Positions 11,332 to 23,006 of a stretch of 64,000 bases of DNA are shown piece after piece (position 1 is the first letter of the stretch; every line of letters starts with the position of its first letter). Made by a program: the position numbers and the translations under genes. The notes under the pieces were generated by a model, which was not told the origin of the DNA, made no database searches, and saw only the letters and a program-made list of their open reading frames with translations. Location: NCBI RefSeq assembly GCF_032118995.1, contig NC_092654.1:11044284-11108283 (forward strand), written 5' to 3'. This stretch comes from Asterias amurensis (lineage: Eukaryota > Echinodermata > Asteroidea > Forcipulatida > Asteriidae).

Positions 11332-11970
11332 CTATGGCTCACTTACTTTGCGTTGTTCTACATTCCCCGACTTTGTGTAGCGGAAAGGTACTGGTTGGGA
11401 GGGGTTCGTTCCTGTGCCTGTTCCGCCGGTAGCACTGCCTGTTCCGCCGGTAGCACACGTAGCGGGGTCATCTGGAACATTTGCTTGCATCTCGCAAATG
11501 TACGGGAACATTTCGTTTCGGCAATTGATGTCGGTCCAAGTTGGCATCGCGGTGTCACTGAAAACCATGCAATTTCTGCCCTGTTGCTGCGGTGCTTGAC
11601 CTTGGGCCCATGCATTGTACGGGCTAACGGGTGTGCCGTCGCTCCACTGCCATAGCTGGGTTGCGGCATATCGTCTCCCACCGAGCCATGTTGGGGGTGG
11701 AGCGTTTGCCCCCGTAAGACCCTTCAAGAGGTTGAAAACGAAGTCATTCTCCGCAGCATCATTGATGGATACGAGGTGGCCAATTCCGCCCGAACATCCC
11801 GAGAACATCCTGCAGATATTCTCGGCAGTTATCCAGTTCGAAATCTGGCCGAAGTACCGATAGCAAGATTTGCCATTTTTCAGCCAGTATGTTGGGCATG
11901 GGTCGTAGGTGTGGGCATTGGAGATCCCAACGTACAGCGTGATACACGCCAGCAGTGCTAACAGCTTCAT
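11332..11970 (-). CDS. Secreted C-type lectin 1 (212 aa), intronless
   Basis: Single exon, ATG at 11970. Signal peptide about residues 1-19, then one long-form C-type lectin domain (about 25-160) starting CPTYW. Cysteines at 25/36, 53/159 and 134/150 match the canonical three disulfides; C59 and C172 are extra and could pair. The WIGL strand reads WLGG (95-98), and GIGHLVSI resembles echinoidin of sea urchins. The position of the calcium/sugar EPN or QPD motif reads QAPQQQ, so calcium-dependent sugar binding by the usual site is doubtful; the WND position reads WTD. A Gly/Thr-rich tail (173-190) precedes a basic end. Probably a secreted humoral lectin in immunity or coelomic fluid; the ligand is unknown. 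A splice-acceptor-like ttctcactgcag upstream may mark a 5' untranslated intron. Confidence 0.88.
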   Translation of the reverse strand: MKLLALLACITLYVGISNAHTYDPCPTYWLKNGKSCYRYFGQISNWITAENICRMFSGCSGGIGHLVSINDAAENDFVFNLLKGLTGANAPPPTWLGGRRYAATQLWQWSDGTPVSPYNAWAQGQAPQQQGRNCMVFSDTAMPTWTDINCRNEMFPYICEMQANVPDDPATCATGGTGSATGGTGTGTNPSQPVPFRYTKSGNVEQRKVSEP

Positions 11971-13109
11971 TGTTGGCCCCTCGTATTGAGTAGATTTTTC
12001 AAAAAAACTAGTTGAAGTGTCGGTTGTTTGCTGGCTTGGGTCTGCAGTGAGAAGAAACTAGCACTGCTCTATTCTGCAGTCAACATGGAGAGGCGGCTTG
12101 GATACGTCTGCGCAGTACGCGAAACCCTGGCTCCATAAACAAAGCGATGTTATTGGCTGAGAGTTTAAGTGGGCGTGAACATCGTGACCTTTCAACTAAC
12201 CCTGTCTAAGCCCCGCCTCTTGACTTATTGTTGAGAGTGAGGGGTAAGCCTTGACCCCATAAACACGCCCCTTCCCGACCTACTCGGTGCTATCCCTGGA
12301 TGACATCTTGACCGTATTCATATTATGAGTAATCTCTTATACGAGACATCTTTTAGTTTTTTAATAAATTGTTGACGCAGATTTTACTGTTTAGTTTAAT
12401 GGAAAACAGTGCAAATAACTTAAATAACTATTCACCATTGTAGTACGCTATACACATAGTGTAGGTCTGTACAAACATCAGAAGATCTGTGAAGTGAAAA
12501 TTTGTAAACATGGTGATCTTAATTGTTTTTGAAAAAATAATAGCCAAGTGCCAGTACACGCTCAGTATTCGTTACGTGAACGGATCCGTCATGTGTGTTT
12601 AGGGCCTCGAATTCAAGCACAAACTTAAACTCGCCTGGAAGTGGTATTTTTTTCAAAATAAAGCTTTTGTCACTAGTATATGTGTTTTGATGAGTGGAAT
12701 GTGAATAAACAGTTAACTAAGGTTATACAAAATCATTTCTTATGTTATTTACAAATTTAAGAGTAGACCCCGACCCGAGAGGGCAAAAACGGCAATGCCG
12801 ACCAGGTGAATTGCTGCTGAATGCAGAAAAATACTTTTTTAAATGTACCAACTCACGACTTGGACGTACATGTACTTTGCACGTGTGTTTACTATTCGCA
12901 TTGCAGGCAAAGTCTGCCTCGATTGACGTCACAAAATGGGTAGGCAGAGTCAGCCCCAAACAGATTTATATATTTTTTAAACATATAAATCGTGACAAAC
13001 AATTACTAAAAAAATGTTTTATTGTTCGTCAGCATATACTCTTATGTTTGAAAGAAAACAAATATATTTCCAGGTGACTTTAATGCTTCATGCATCATTA
13101 TTGATTGTC

Positions 13110-13456
13110 TTAAAGACACTGGACACTATTGGTAATTGTCAAAGACTAGTCTTCTCACTTGGTGTATCTAAATATGCACAAAATAACCTGTGACAATTTG
13201 AGCTGAAATGCTCGTCGAAGTTGCAAGATAACAATGAAAGAAAAAACACCCTTGTCACACAAAGTTGTGTGCTCCAGATACTTGATTTCGAGACTATAAT
13301 TTAATCTACTTCTTTTTCGAAAACTACTTCTTTTTCGAAAACTTCGTTACTTCAGAGGGAGCTGTTTCTCACAATGTTCTATGCTATCAACCTCTGCCTA
13401 TTATTCGTTAATAAGTAAGATTTTTGAGTAATTACACTAGTGTCAAGTGGCTTTAA
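13110..13456 (+). mobile_element. Family A element with TTAA at both ends
   Basis: It starts TTAA|AGACACTGGACACTATTGG and ends GTGTCAAGTGGCT|TTAA. The internal order is family-A in the opposite orientation to the 3.8-kb copy. A 20-bp block (ctacttctttttcgaaaa) is locally duplicated near 13308-13345. Confidence 0.8.
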
Positions 13457-13699
13457 GAAATTCCTGTACACTTTCAACATCATGTGATTTACCTCATGAG
13501 TCATGTTGCAATTAGACGTAGCATGATATCTGCCCCATTATGTCTTCAATTATTCCATTGAATCCCATGAATTATTTGGATATTTTGTTGTCATTATTAG
13601 GCTAATTTGTTTGTTTGTTTATGTAGTTACTTATACATTTGTTTGCTATGGTGTCTATTTGTTGTAGTTTATTTATTCACTTATTTAGTAATGGATGTA

Positions 13700-14120
13700 T
13701 TTTGCAATAATAACTTTTGTATTATTGGGGGGGGGGGGAGGGGGCCTCTGATGCGACTTCCCTCTGCGGAACTTTTTGCTCACATAATATTAATAGTCAC
13801 CCTCGATGTTCGAAGGAACTTTTTAACGTTTTAACGTATTTAGTGTTTAAAAACATTAGTTTTTACAATAAGAGTTGGTACTCCATCAGGTCATTACAAA
13901 AATAGTTATTAATTTATTTATTGATGGATTTTTTTTCCCCAATAATAACAATTATTATTATTGGGGGGGGGGGGGGTTCCCCTGTGATGCGACTTCTCGT
14001 TGCGAAACAGTTCGTTCACTTAATGTCCACCACCCTTAATTTCCAAAGTATCGGTAAACAATAGTTTTTACAAAACAAAAGTTGGTATTCAATCAGGTAA
14101 TCACAAAAATACGTATAACT
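13700..14120. repeat. Diverged tandem duplication with poly-G tracts
   Basis: Two units of about 205-235 bp (13722-13905 and 13955-14115) share, in order, TATTATTGGGG with a long G run, GATGCGACTTC, GTTCACTTAATG-like sequence, agtttttacaa and GTTGGTA.TC.ATCAGGT. They are clearly diverged, so the duplication is old. The G runs of 12-14 are prone to sequencing error. Confidence 0.7.
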
Positions 14121-14919
14121 TATCAGCAGAAAACAATGCTATTCGTTTTCTAAATCAGAAAACTGTACTTGCGGCTGAAAACAGGTTCTGTGTCTCTCCA
14201 CTATTCTTCTCATTCAATAACGAGACCTGTCTTTTGAAGTTCTTTACTATTTTCTTTCACACACACTCCACACTTCTCGTATACACTCTTCTACATCTCC
14301 CACTTCGTAACTTTATTTTCTGAACGTGGTCCCTGAGTATTCCAGGCACCTTTAGAAGTCCCCGACGTCACTTACATATCCAGGGAGGTGTTGTGATGGT
14401 GCGAGGGGCAAAGCTACGTACAATCAACGGATGTGTGACTCACAACACCCCCCCCCCCCCTCTTCCAACAACATTACCTTGTAACCTAAAACGGTCATAG
14501 TGAAATTGTTTGCTTTGTCACGCCCATCATGTGCCTTCATTATGCAACATTTTTAATGTTGGGGCCCAGTTGATTCAAAGCATACACAATTTCTTGGCTA
14601 CAGAACGTGTTATAATCAGAAGTGTGGGGACAGCATTTCCAAACAGTTTATAGGGTCTGACTTCCATTCAGATTTAATTGTTACGCATAGCCTCATATGA
14701 ACATTTAGGTTCCAATATCTCTAAATAATAAATGTAGGTTTCAAGCAGAGGCGAATTACCTGCCCGCCCCTATCACCAGTAAAGAAATCCCCCCTATACT
14801 ATAGTAACACAATACAAACACACCAAGAACATTCGAAGTCGCAGTGCATCTTGGGAAACCAAGCATGGGATAAGATGCAGTCTACATAATAAAGTAAAAC
14901 CAGGCGTAAATATGTATGT

Positions 14920-15310
14920 AATTATAATTTAGTTAATACTCTCACAGCTTTTACTGTAAGATGAAAGTTATTCATTAAATAGACTCTTACTTTTGTCCAC
15001 TACTATAGCTAAATATAATTGAAGTCTAGCCCTGGCGGCCTTACACTTTCGTATTGTACTATACAGTATTTGTGTACAGCACAGAGGAAGAGTTCTATAT
15101 AGGGCTAAATTGAGATCCTGAGTGGGCCCGTCGAGTTATTCCCGACCAAATAAAAACGCCACATACAGCAGTGTAATTTTTCGAACGTCCAGGCATCAGA
15201 CACACACTTCTCAACTTAGGACCATTTTTTGTTACGGCCTGTCTTCCCAAATAGATCAAGTTGGAACAACCACCAGGTCATATTGTGTCAATTTTGTTTT
15301 ACACTGAAAC
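14920..15310. repeat. Dispersed repeat, copy 1 (copy 2 near 21390)
   Basis: It shares with 21390-21650 the series ctcacagctttt, gactctt, GGGCC.GTCGAGTTATTC, ccaaa.aaaaac.cc and cgtcc..gcatca in the same order. Neither copy has clear terminal repeats. It is either an old segmental duplication or an unrecognised element. Confidence 0.55.
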
Positions 15311-15887
15311 CCTTTTTGGGGCCTTCAATTCAGTCTGTCTAACAATAAAGACTATTTTACAAAATGTTAATGAGGTCTAACGCCCTGTTTGTTTCCTACT
15401 AATATAGTGTGGCGCACCCACGATGGTTGTCAGTGGTGTGCGGACTCTGGTTCCACACAGAATCATTTGCGCTCCGATCATGCTCATTGAGGTTTGACAT
15501 GCATTATGGGATATACCTTTCTATGAATGATTGGACAACTTTCCATTAGGAAAAAAAAAAAAGACAGTCCACATTTGTTTCTTCGTTTGCAGTGTACTTG
15601 TTTTATTTACCTACTAGAAAGAAAAGAAAACAACACCCCAAAACATAAAATATCAGTTGGCTTTCGGTACTTCAAAATATAATTATGTACATCACCAAGT
15701 CATTGTATAGTTAAACACAACAAACAAACTTTAATTCGACACGACACAGCTAAAAGATAAATCAGAGTGTTTTAATTCGTCCTGCTCTCTTTCAAAATCG
15801 CTCGTATTTCCGGTTACCACATTGATGTCTAAAAAAACAAAATGGAGGAACGATGAGCTCAAAAACCTCAACTGATGTGTCACCAGA

Positions 15888-16078
15888 GGCCCAATTTCAT
15901 TAAGCTCATAAGAACAAAACTTGCTTAGCACATACAAATACTGCTTTGCAGAAACGGGTTACCAGGGAAAATTCCATAAAGTTTACATTTTTGTGAGTGG
16001 TGCCCCGCCCATATATTTTGCTTAGCAATTTGGTTTGCACAGAAATTTGCGAACAACTTTATGAAACTGGGCCCTCTT
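15888..16078. mobile_element. Family B inverted-repeat element
   Basis: It opens GGCCCAATTTCATTAAGCTC and closes ATGAAACTGGGCCC, with aaacttgcttagcac and aaagtttacatttttgtgag between. It lies in the 3' flank of lectin 2. Confidence 0.75.
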
Positions 16079-16458
16079 GTGTCGTTGAAAACACGACAGG
16101 TGACAATGACAATCTTTTTGATTAGTTTGATGATGATTATCTTGTTTATAAATCGGTTAAAAATAAGGGGAGAAGTGAACAATCAGCCAACCGGGAAAAA
16201 ATGTTAAATAGGGAACACATAGTTGAAATCAAACCATCATAATACTTCGAGTTTGGCTTTAAACTTGATGTAAATGAACATTAATCATAAAAGTCCCTAC
16301 AAACTCAAAAGTCAAAAGTTCACGAGGTCAAAGTTCAAAGTTCAATGAATAGTGATGAGGGCAAAGTGTCCGCGGTCTTCACGCCGATGAAATGCTTCCG
16401 ACCAAGGAGCAAAAAGCAATGTGTAGATTTCGGCAGTGCCTTCGTTGGTTTTCTTAGT

Positions 16459-17073
16459 CTAGTGTTGTGGCTTGGGCAGACCATCGGGGTATCGGACGAC
16501 CCTAGGCTCGTTGGGGTTTTTAAGTATCACGGGAACAGGGGCAGCGCCGGGGTCAGCCCGTTCTGGGCAGGTGAACTCACTACGAGCAGGCATCTCACAG
16601 ATGTATGGGAATTCTTCCTCACACCCTACGTCCATCCATCTTGGTGCTAATAACTCACCAAAGATTGCACAGTTCGAATTGTGATTCTGTGATGGGCTGT
16701 TGGGTCCCCATGCGTTGTACGTAGGACGGGTTCCATCAGACCACATGAATTCCTGGTTGGGATTCATGTCACTCAGTCCGAGCCAAGCTGGCGCTGGAGG
16801 GATCTCACCGAAGATGTTGGCGAGCATACCGAACGCAAATTGGTTCTCAGTGGGTGTGTTCAAGGAGAGAATATGGCCGATCCCCCGCCCTGATTCCCCG
16901 CACCCTGCGAACATCTTACAAACACTTTCGGCTCTCGCGTAGGTTTGTGGCAGGCCTATATACCTGTAGCAAGAGTTTCCATTCTGTGTCCAGTAAGCTG
17001 GGCATCCTGCATTCGAACCACAGAATACAGCACACAGCACCAAGCATATCAACACTGCTGCTTTGGACTCCAT
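16459..17073 (-). CDS. Secreted C-type lectin 2 (204 aa), intronless
   Basis: Single exon, ATG at 17073 in the context gtcaagATGG, which lectin 4 shares. Signal peptide about 1-22; the C-type lectin domain runs from GCPAYW (23) to about 160. Eight cysteines (24, 35, 52, 58, 135, 151, 159, 169) match lectin 1 in spacing, including the extra pair 58/169. WLGL lies at 97-100, and GIGHILSL matches the echinoidin-like strand. The sugar-site loop reads PNSPSQN (124-130) with no EPN or QPD, and the WND position reads WMD. A Pro-rich, basic tail of about 35 residues follows. It is the closest relative of lectin 1 in the window. Its 5' end faces lectin 3 across 1.35 kb, so the two may share regulatory sequence. 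An acceptor-like tttttgcag just upstream of the ATG suggests a 5' untranslated intron. Confidence 0.88.
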   Translation of the reverse strand: MESKAAVLICLVLCAVFCGSNAGCPAYWTQNGNSCYRYIGLPQTYARAESVCKMFAGCGESGRGIGHILSLNTPTENQFAFGMLANIFGEIPPAPAWLGLSDMNPNQEFMWSDGTRPTYNAWGPNSPSQNHNSNCAIFGELLAPRWMDVGCEEEFPYICEMPARSEFTCPERADPGAAPVPVILKNPNEPRVVRYPDGLPKPQH

Positions 17074-18424
17074 CTTGACTGCAAAAACCAGGGGCTATTG
17101 CAAAAAGAGCGCGAACTGTCGGTCGTCTGCTCGCTACACTTTGCAATGAGACGCGGCAAACAGCTTGCGTTTTTCGCTCGATGTACTGATAAGGTAAACA
17201 CGCATGCGCCGTGCACCTAATTATGCGTAAGCGAAGATGGACTATGATTGGACGATAGTTGCAAGAGGGCGTTATCTTTGTGTGTGCAATTAGCATAATC
17301 TCAGTCACAACACTCCTTCGCGATGCAGAGCATTATCGTGCGAAAATTTAAAGTTTCGAAAAAAATCTGTGACCCCAGGCTCGATTGAAAATGAGATAAT
17401 CCTTCCAAGATGACATCGTCAAAACAAAATGATTGAATAAATCAATATATGAAACAGAAACGGCAGGAATACATAAACTACTCATGTAAATGCAAAAAGG
17501 TCAAAATAATACAGTACCGCACAAGACAGGCAAAAAGTTCCATGCCGTTCAGAATTGCAGTATACTACTTGAAAATAAATCATTGTTCAGTCCTTAATTT
17601 TCTCCTCTTCCTTTATTTCTACTTCACTTTAATCCTGTTTGTGACTATCATCCTTAAAGTGGGGTCCACTTATGGTTGACAAAGACAATAAGTATCCTCA
17701 TTCATTAGTGAACCCCAAACAAGTGCAACAAAATAACGAACCTGTAAAAAGTTTGGCTAAAATGGTCATGGAAGTTGCAAGAAAAATAATGGGGTAAAAA
17801 CACCCTTGTTGGATATAAAATTGTGTGCTTCCAGAAACCTTAGAAATACTGCATGCTGCATGCTTTTGTCAGAATACCTATTTCTCAAAACTACACTACT
17901 TCAAAGGGGGTTGTTTCTAACAACTTTAATAATATCAACCTCCAAAGTGTTTTTTCCAGGTTTTTATGGTCATTTAACTTATGGAGTAATTACACAAAAA
18001 GTCAATAGATCACGAACAGTAGAGAGTGGTACAAGTTGACTCGACACGGCACTGGTACACAGCGATACGACCGTTAAACTCATATCCTTGTAGATTAATG
18101 AACGGAAATCAGGCGATGTATGACTCAGGGACCAGCTAAGTCGATGTGACACTCTCACCCCTTGACCCAGCCTGACATGACGGACCCAGACGTCAATGCA
18201 TCACTCATTAACATAAATCTACATATGCAAATGATGCCCGATGAGAACGTACACGCCCATTCTTCTTCTTCGTTTAGTGAGCACATCAAGTGATATCGCT
18301 TGCTTTTTCAACGCGACCGCTCCTCGCCATTCTTTTGAAGTAACACCACCGGTTAGGTCGTGCGTCTCTAAAGCAAACTGCAGATAGCACTCACTTCAGC
18401 TGCACCATTTTGGTCTGAGACTTC
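17074..18424. promoter_or_regulatory. Divergent intergenic region between lectins 2 and 3
   Basis: This 1.35-kb region separates two head-to-head lectin genes. It holds a strongly diverged family-A copy (about 17655-18005, starting TTAA|AGTGGGGTCCAC). On the lectin 3 side an octamer ATGCAAAT lies at 18225-18232, about 190 bp before the ATG. No TATA box stands out on either side. Confidence 0.4.
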
Positions 18425-18958
18425 ATGATGGCAATGCTTCAAGCTCTCTCGCTACTGACGGTGATCGTCCTCGTTGCGGGCGAGTGCCCCGCCGACTTCA
18501 CCCCGTACAAGAACGATGCATGCTACCTAGCAGTAGCCAAGTCAAAGACATGGCTAGAGGCCGAGAAGCACTGCAACTCGTACACCTCCTGCACCGGGGG
18601 CGACATTGGACATCTCGCTTCCGTCCACTCCCTGGACGAGAACAACTTCGTGACCAGGCTGTACGATATGATCAGCGTACCGGCACAGGGGCCGTTCTGG
18701 ATCGGCATGAACGACCAACAGACTGAGGGAAACTTCCAGTGGAGCGACGGCTGGTCAGTCACATACAGAAACTTCGGCCAGTCGAATCCGGTAAGCAACC
18801 TGGCGGAGAACTGCGTCTCTGTTCAGGGTACGGACGGTCTCCAGAAGGGACAATGGGGCGATGAAGTATGCACAAGGCTCTATCCATACATTTGTATCAT
18901 CCCTAACAAGAAACCAGTACAGTGCCCAGGACAACCAGGACAAGGGGTACCACGTTAA
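18425..18958 (+). CDS. Secreted C-type lectin 3 (177 aa), intronless
   Basis: Single exon. Three in-frame ATGs stand at the start (MMAM); I keep the first, at 18425. Signal peptide about 1-19; the lectin domain runs from CPADF (21) to about 158. Cysteines 21/33, 50/157 and 130/149 are canonical; 56 and 167 are the extra pair also seen in lectins 1 and 2. WIGM lies at 92-95, and DIGHLASVHS is close to echinoidin. The sugar-site loop reads GQSNPVSN where QPD or EPN would stand, so the key proline of that motif is shifted; the later motif reads WGD. The tail is a short Gln/Gly/Pro stretch. The coding sequence is more GC-rich than its surroundings. A polyadenylation signal lies about 585 bp downstream. 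Confidence 0.88.
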   Translation: MMAMLQALSLLTVIVLVAGECPADFTPYKNDACYLAVAKSKTWLEAEKHCNSYTSCTGGDIGHLASVHSLDENNFVTRLYDMISVPAQGPFWIGMNDQQTEGNFQWSDGWSVTYRNFGQSNPVSNLAENCVSVQGTDGLQKGQWGDEVCTRLYPYICIIPNKKPVQCPGQPGQGVPR

Positions 18959-19543
18959 ACAAACTAGACTTGAGCTCGAGGGTAATGGGGGTAATGCTCC
19001 GACACACGGCGAGGGACTACGAACTGGTTCACTTTCAAGAATTCGGACATCTGACAGAACTTGATGGTGACCTTTACTTGACTGAGGTCAAAATGTGATA
19101 CCAAGAGAACTGATGTCTCCGGACAAACCAAACTTTTGAAACTCCATTTTGCTTCAATTTACCATAAGAACCATTTTAATATATTTTGTGTTAAATAATT
19201 TAAACAGAGTCATCAACAATCAGCCCAAGTTTAGGTCTGTCCCGTGCTGCGAAGTTGAACGTTTTGACTACATGAAACAGTCGTTGTCATTCCTCCTCAC
19301 GTATAGCTGCGGTAGAGGTTCATACATTATAAAACTTGAAGTTTATGAACGACATCAACCACGTCAGTATTAGTAATTTCATCTTAAGAAGAAGAACAAA
19401 AGTTGTACGGCAAAAAGAAAGTCAAATACTGAAAACTATAGTATACGAATGAATAGAAACTTATGAAAAAACCATAGCGCAGATTATGTTATGTTTCACT
19501 GAACATTCTTCCATCCAAACATCACTGTCTTTGTTTATTTTAA

Positions 19544-19549
19544 AATAAA
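19544..19549 (+). terminator. Probable polyadenylation signal of lectin 3
   Basis: AATAAA on the plus strand, the first clear hexamer after the lectin 3 stop, followed by a T-rich stretch (19600-19640). Confidence 0.45.
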
Positions 19550-19721
19550 GTCAACACGTCAACAACGTTGTTGAGATCATTAAACAGTCTTCAACAAAGT
19601 AATTCTATTTTCTGTGTCTCTTTTCTATTGTTTTATTTTAATATTGTTGTTAATTTAGTATTGGTAAGTGGGTAACCAGACCTCCGTCCCTACTATACAA
19701 CCACCAAAACTAACTATGGCA

Positions 19722-19905
19722 CCAAGGCCCAACTTATAGAGCTAAGCAGGAAATATTGCTTAACAATTGTCTTCTAAGCAGAAACAAGCAGGATACCAGT
19801 CACAAAGTGTTTGACTGGTAACTCTATTCTGGTAAGCAGAATTTTGTTGTGTTTAGCTAATTTTGTGCTATCTGCTCTGTGAAATTGGGCACAGGGCGTG
19901 GCAAA
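19722..19905. mobile_element. Family B inverted-repeat element
   Basis: It opens AAGGCCCAACTTATAGAGCT and closes CTGCTCTGTGAAATTGGGC, with the internal motif aagcaggataccagtcac. It is somewhat worn. Confidence 0.7.
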
Positions 19906-20134
19906 GATGTTGAGGAGTCGGATGGGGGACGTGTCGTTACTTGGGGGGGGGTGATTATTACATAGTTCTCACGGAAGCAGGCAATCGGGGTATTAATCTA
20001 CAGTTGTCAAGATAAATTAATTAGGTAAAATAAGTATGTGCAGGAGCACATCTGCACAATAATTCTGTTTTGGGAGTGAGACATTGCCTCATGATTATTT
20101 TCTGTGGGTGGTTTTCATGCGTATTGTATACAAG

Positions 20135-20360
20135 ACTCAATTTCATAAAGCCTGTAAGCGCAACAACAACTTAATTTGCTAAGCACAGTGAAATCTTGCT
20201 TAGACGAATCAGGTAACCAGCTAACATTTTATAAAGTTTACATTTTTGTGACTGGTGCGCCACTCTTTTGTTTTGCTAAGCATGTTTCCCCTTTATGAAA
20301 TTGGGTCAGTGGCAAAGATTATAAAGCACCTTTGGCGCTCTATAATCTTTGGTCAGTGGG
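20135..20360. mobile_element. Family B element carrying a 38-bp micro-hairpin insertion
   Basis: The host copy runs from caatttcataaagcctgta to tttatgaaattggg. At its edge a 38-bp hairpin (20313-20350; arms AAAGATTATA and complement) is flanked by perfect 9-bp direct repeats ggtcagtgg (20304-20312 and 20351-20359). Confidence 0.65.
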
Positions 20361-21389
20361 TCTGAGAGGGGGCAGTTATTTTGTAACAATATATAACCTG
20401 CATGATTTTTGGTGCAACCCTAAACGATTTCTCCCCCAAAGTGTGTGAACTGGAGGATGGGGTTGGGGAAGGGGGCGGTGTCGAAACTGTAGGCAAAGGT
20501 ATCGGCATCATTCAATACAAAAATCCTCACGGAGTCTAACTGCCCCCCTTCCTGTGGTGCAATATCAGTATGATGTATTTTCTTAAACGTAATGGATACA
20601 GATGAGAGTTACATTTGCCTATCTATATTATTTGAACATTCAATCAATAAATAAGTGGGACAGTCTTTAGAAATAGAAGAATTTACAAACAACAAAGTAT
20701 GTAGGGGACTCTATGAATGATGGTGGTTGGACTCAAGATGAGCACCGATCACCTAGTCCCTTTGACCCTTCTATCCCTGCCTCACACATTTTAGGTTTGG
20801 TGGCTTTGGGGTTTGAATTGGGGCATCACCACACTAATAAGCTCCACGTGTAACATAAGTTGGATGCTTAATACCACTCTGAATTACTCACCAAATATTC
20901 AGAAGTCACTATCTCTGGACAACAAATCTAATAGTATTTTAACTTATCAACTTAATTTTGATTTTCAGTTGTAAGTAGGATAGCCAATAAATTGTTGAGC
21001 TATAGTCTCATACAACATAAAAACACCCTGAACGAGCCAACTTGATACTCCATCTTCAAGAAAGTGGCGCACACTTTTCGAGCAAAATAGGACCGTTAGA
21101 GGGTTGCTTACCCCCAAATGTATCACTTTGAAAAATGTAGCTCCCACAGCAAGGGCACAATACCATAAAAGTTGTTCAGCAATCCATAAAAGCCACAACC
21201 ATCACATCTTTGGATTTACAGAAAGGGTTGTTGGTTTAATTAGCTTATGGTTGCCTCCCTGTTAACTGTACATTCAACCCTGCACTAACGCCCCCAACAG
21301 GTCGCACCAAAGCAAAGTATAAAAAAAACTCATACAGCACAGTGTTAAATGCTGCACATTCAAAAATAAAATAAAAACTTATACCTCAA

Positions 21390-21650
21390 GTCTCACAGCT
21401 TTTTACAGTAATAGGAACTAATTTATCCATGGACTCTTGAAGCTTTATCCTCTGCTCAATTTGATGTGGTGAGTCCCGGGCCTGTCGAGTTATTCTCCCT
21501 CCAAACAAAAACACCCCTAGTGGTGGAACTTCCAAAACGTCCGAGCATCAATCTTGAAAAATGTCCCTACACCTTTCGTCAAATAGGTCTATTTATTTCA
21601 GGGCCTATGTCATCCAAAATACCTTAAATTTACAAGACACCGATCCCCTG
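21390..21650. repeat. Dispersed repeat, copy 2
   Basis: Counterpart of 14920-15310 in the same orientation; both carry GTCGAGTTATTC followed by a lysine-codon-like A-rich run and cgtcc..gcatca. Confidence 0.5.
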
Positions 21651-22617
21651 GTCACAATCTGGCAAATTTATGTTTTAAACCGTACACAATTATTGTGCTA
21701 AATTAGAATAATTTGAAGGCCTACCAAAATAAATGAGGCACATTAATTAGTGGGTCACATGCATAGAGCCCTTTTTGGGGGTAGGAGGGGGGGGGCAGCA
21801 GACAAACTCACATAGTTCGATCCGTTCCTTCATCCATGATTCGATGTTTATATGTTCGGTTTGGAAACGTAGGTTTTTGAAATCCTGCGGCTGTTTCTAA
21901 CTATAACTTTCCAATTTCATAAGAATAAATTGTTGTTTAATTGTTGGGTAAAAATGCAGACGGTGCTTGTGTCGTTATCAGCGCCGAAACTATAGAGTAC
22001 AATTATAGTTGGCAGGGGCGCAAGGGGGTCACCCTTTTCCTGGCTTTCCTTTTGAAGTTTTCTCAGACAAGCCCCTTTTCATCGTACTTATTGAGCTTTT
22101 ACTTTTTTTTCTAAGATGAAACAAATCCAAGGCGTGCAGATAGAAAGTAGTTGTAAAAACACTGATATTTTCAATTGTCTGAGCAACTCCGGTAAGCCAG
22201 TCCAGCTGTGTGAGTTTACAGATCTTAGTCGTCATACAGTAATATATAAAAACAAGAAGTTTCCAAAGATAAAACATCATTTTCTTTAACAAAACAAAAA
22301 CAATGATTAATTTTAAATAAAAATTATACCTGCAGAGCCGCAGAAGAGAAAATAATTTCAAGCAGGATGTAAAGAAAAGTTTACATGAGTGTAAACAGCA
22401 CCGTTTCCATGTGAACGTTTTTAACACATGCCCTGCAAAAAGGGTGTGTCATGACAGACCTCAAAAACGAATTCTGAGGTATCGAAATCAAATTCAAATA
22501 TTTTAAAGATGAATATTATTTTTTTTTTCTCGAAAACGACGTTACTTCAGAGGGAGCCGTTCCTCACAATCTGTATTACTATCAACATCTCGTGCCTTTA
22601 CCAAAAGTATAATTTTT

Positions 22618-23006
22618 TTAAAGACGCTGGACACTATTGGTAATTGTCAAAGACCAGTCTTCGCAATTGGTGTATCTCAACATATGTATAAAACAACAAT
22701 GCGTATGTGGAAATTTGAGCTCGATCGGTCGTCGGAGTTGCGAGATAACTATGAAAGAAAACACCCTTGTCACGCAAAGTTATGTGCTTTCAGATTCTTG
22801 ATTTCGAGACCTCAAATTCTAAACTTGAGGTCTCGAAATCAGGTTCGTGGAAAATTACTTCTTTCACGAAAAATACGTCACTTCAGAGGGAGCCGTTTCT
22901 CACATTGTTTTATACTATCAACCTCTCCCCAACTAAGTGATGACCAAGTGAGGTTTTATGCTGATAATTATTTTGAGTAATTACCAAAAGTGTCCACTGC
23001 CTTTAA
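22618..23006 (+). mobile_element. Family A element with TTAA at both ends
   Basis: TTAA|AGACGCTGGACACTATTGG at the left and GTGTCCACTGCCT|TTAA at the right, with a complete central hairpin (cctcaaattct...cttgaggtctcg). A separate right-half fragment of the same family (22440-22612) lies immediately before it. Confidence 0.85.

Larger units (their letters stand above)
11971..16458. other. Intergenic stretch between lectins 1 and 2
   Basis: No exon is recognised. It contains GC-box-like sequence upstream of lectin 1 (cacgccccttcccg near 12265), a family-A copy at 13114-13452, a diverged tandem duplication at 13700-14120, poly-G/poly-C runs, a dispersed repeat at 14920-15310 and a family-B copy at 15888-16078. 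The 111-residue frame at 12742-13077 is open on both strands and shows no domain. Confidence 0.45.

Noticed and set aside
16345-17308. Several 61-130 residue frames around lectin 2
   Set aside because: They are shadows of the lectin coding sequence in other frames.
22029-22427. 132-residue minus-strand frame rich in Phe, Leu and Lys
   Set aside because: Composition as expected of AT-rich noncoding DNA; no domain and no splice partners. It could look like membrane segments by chance.
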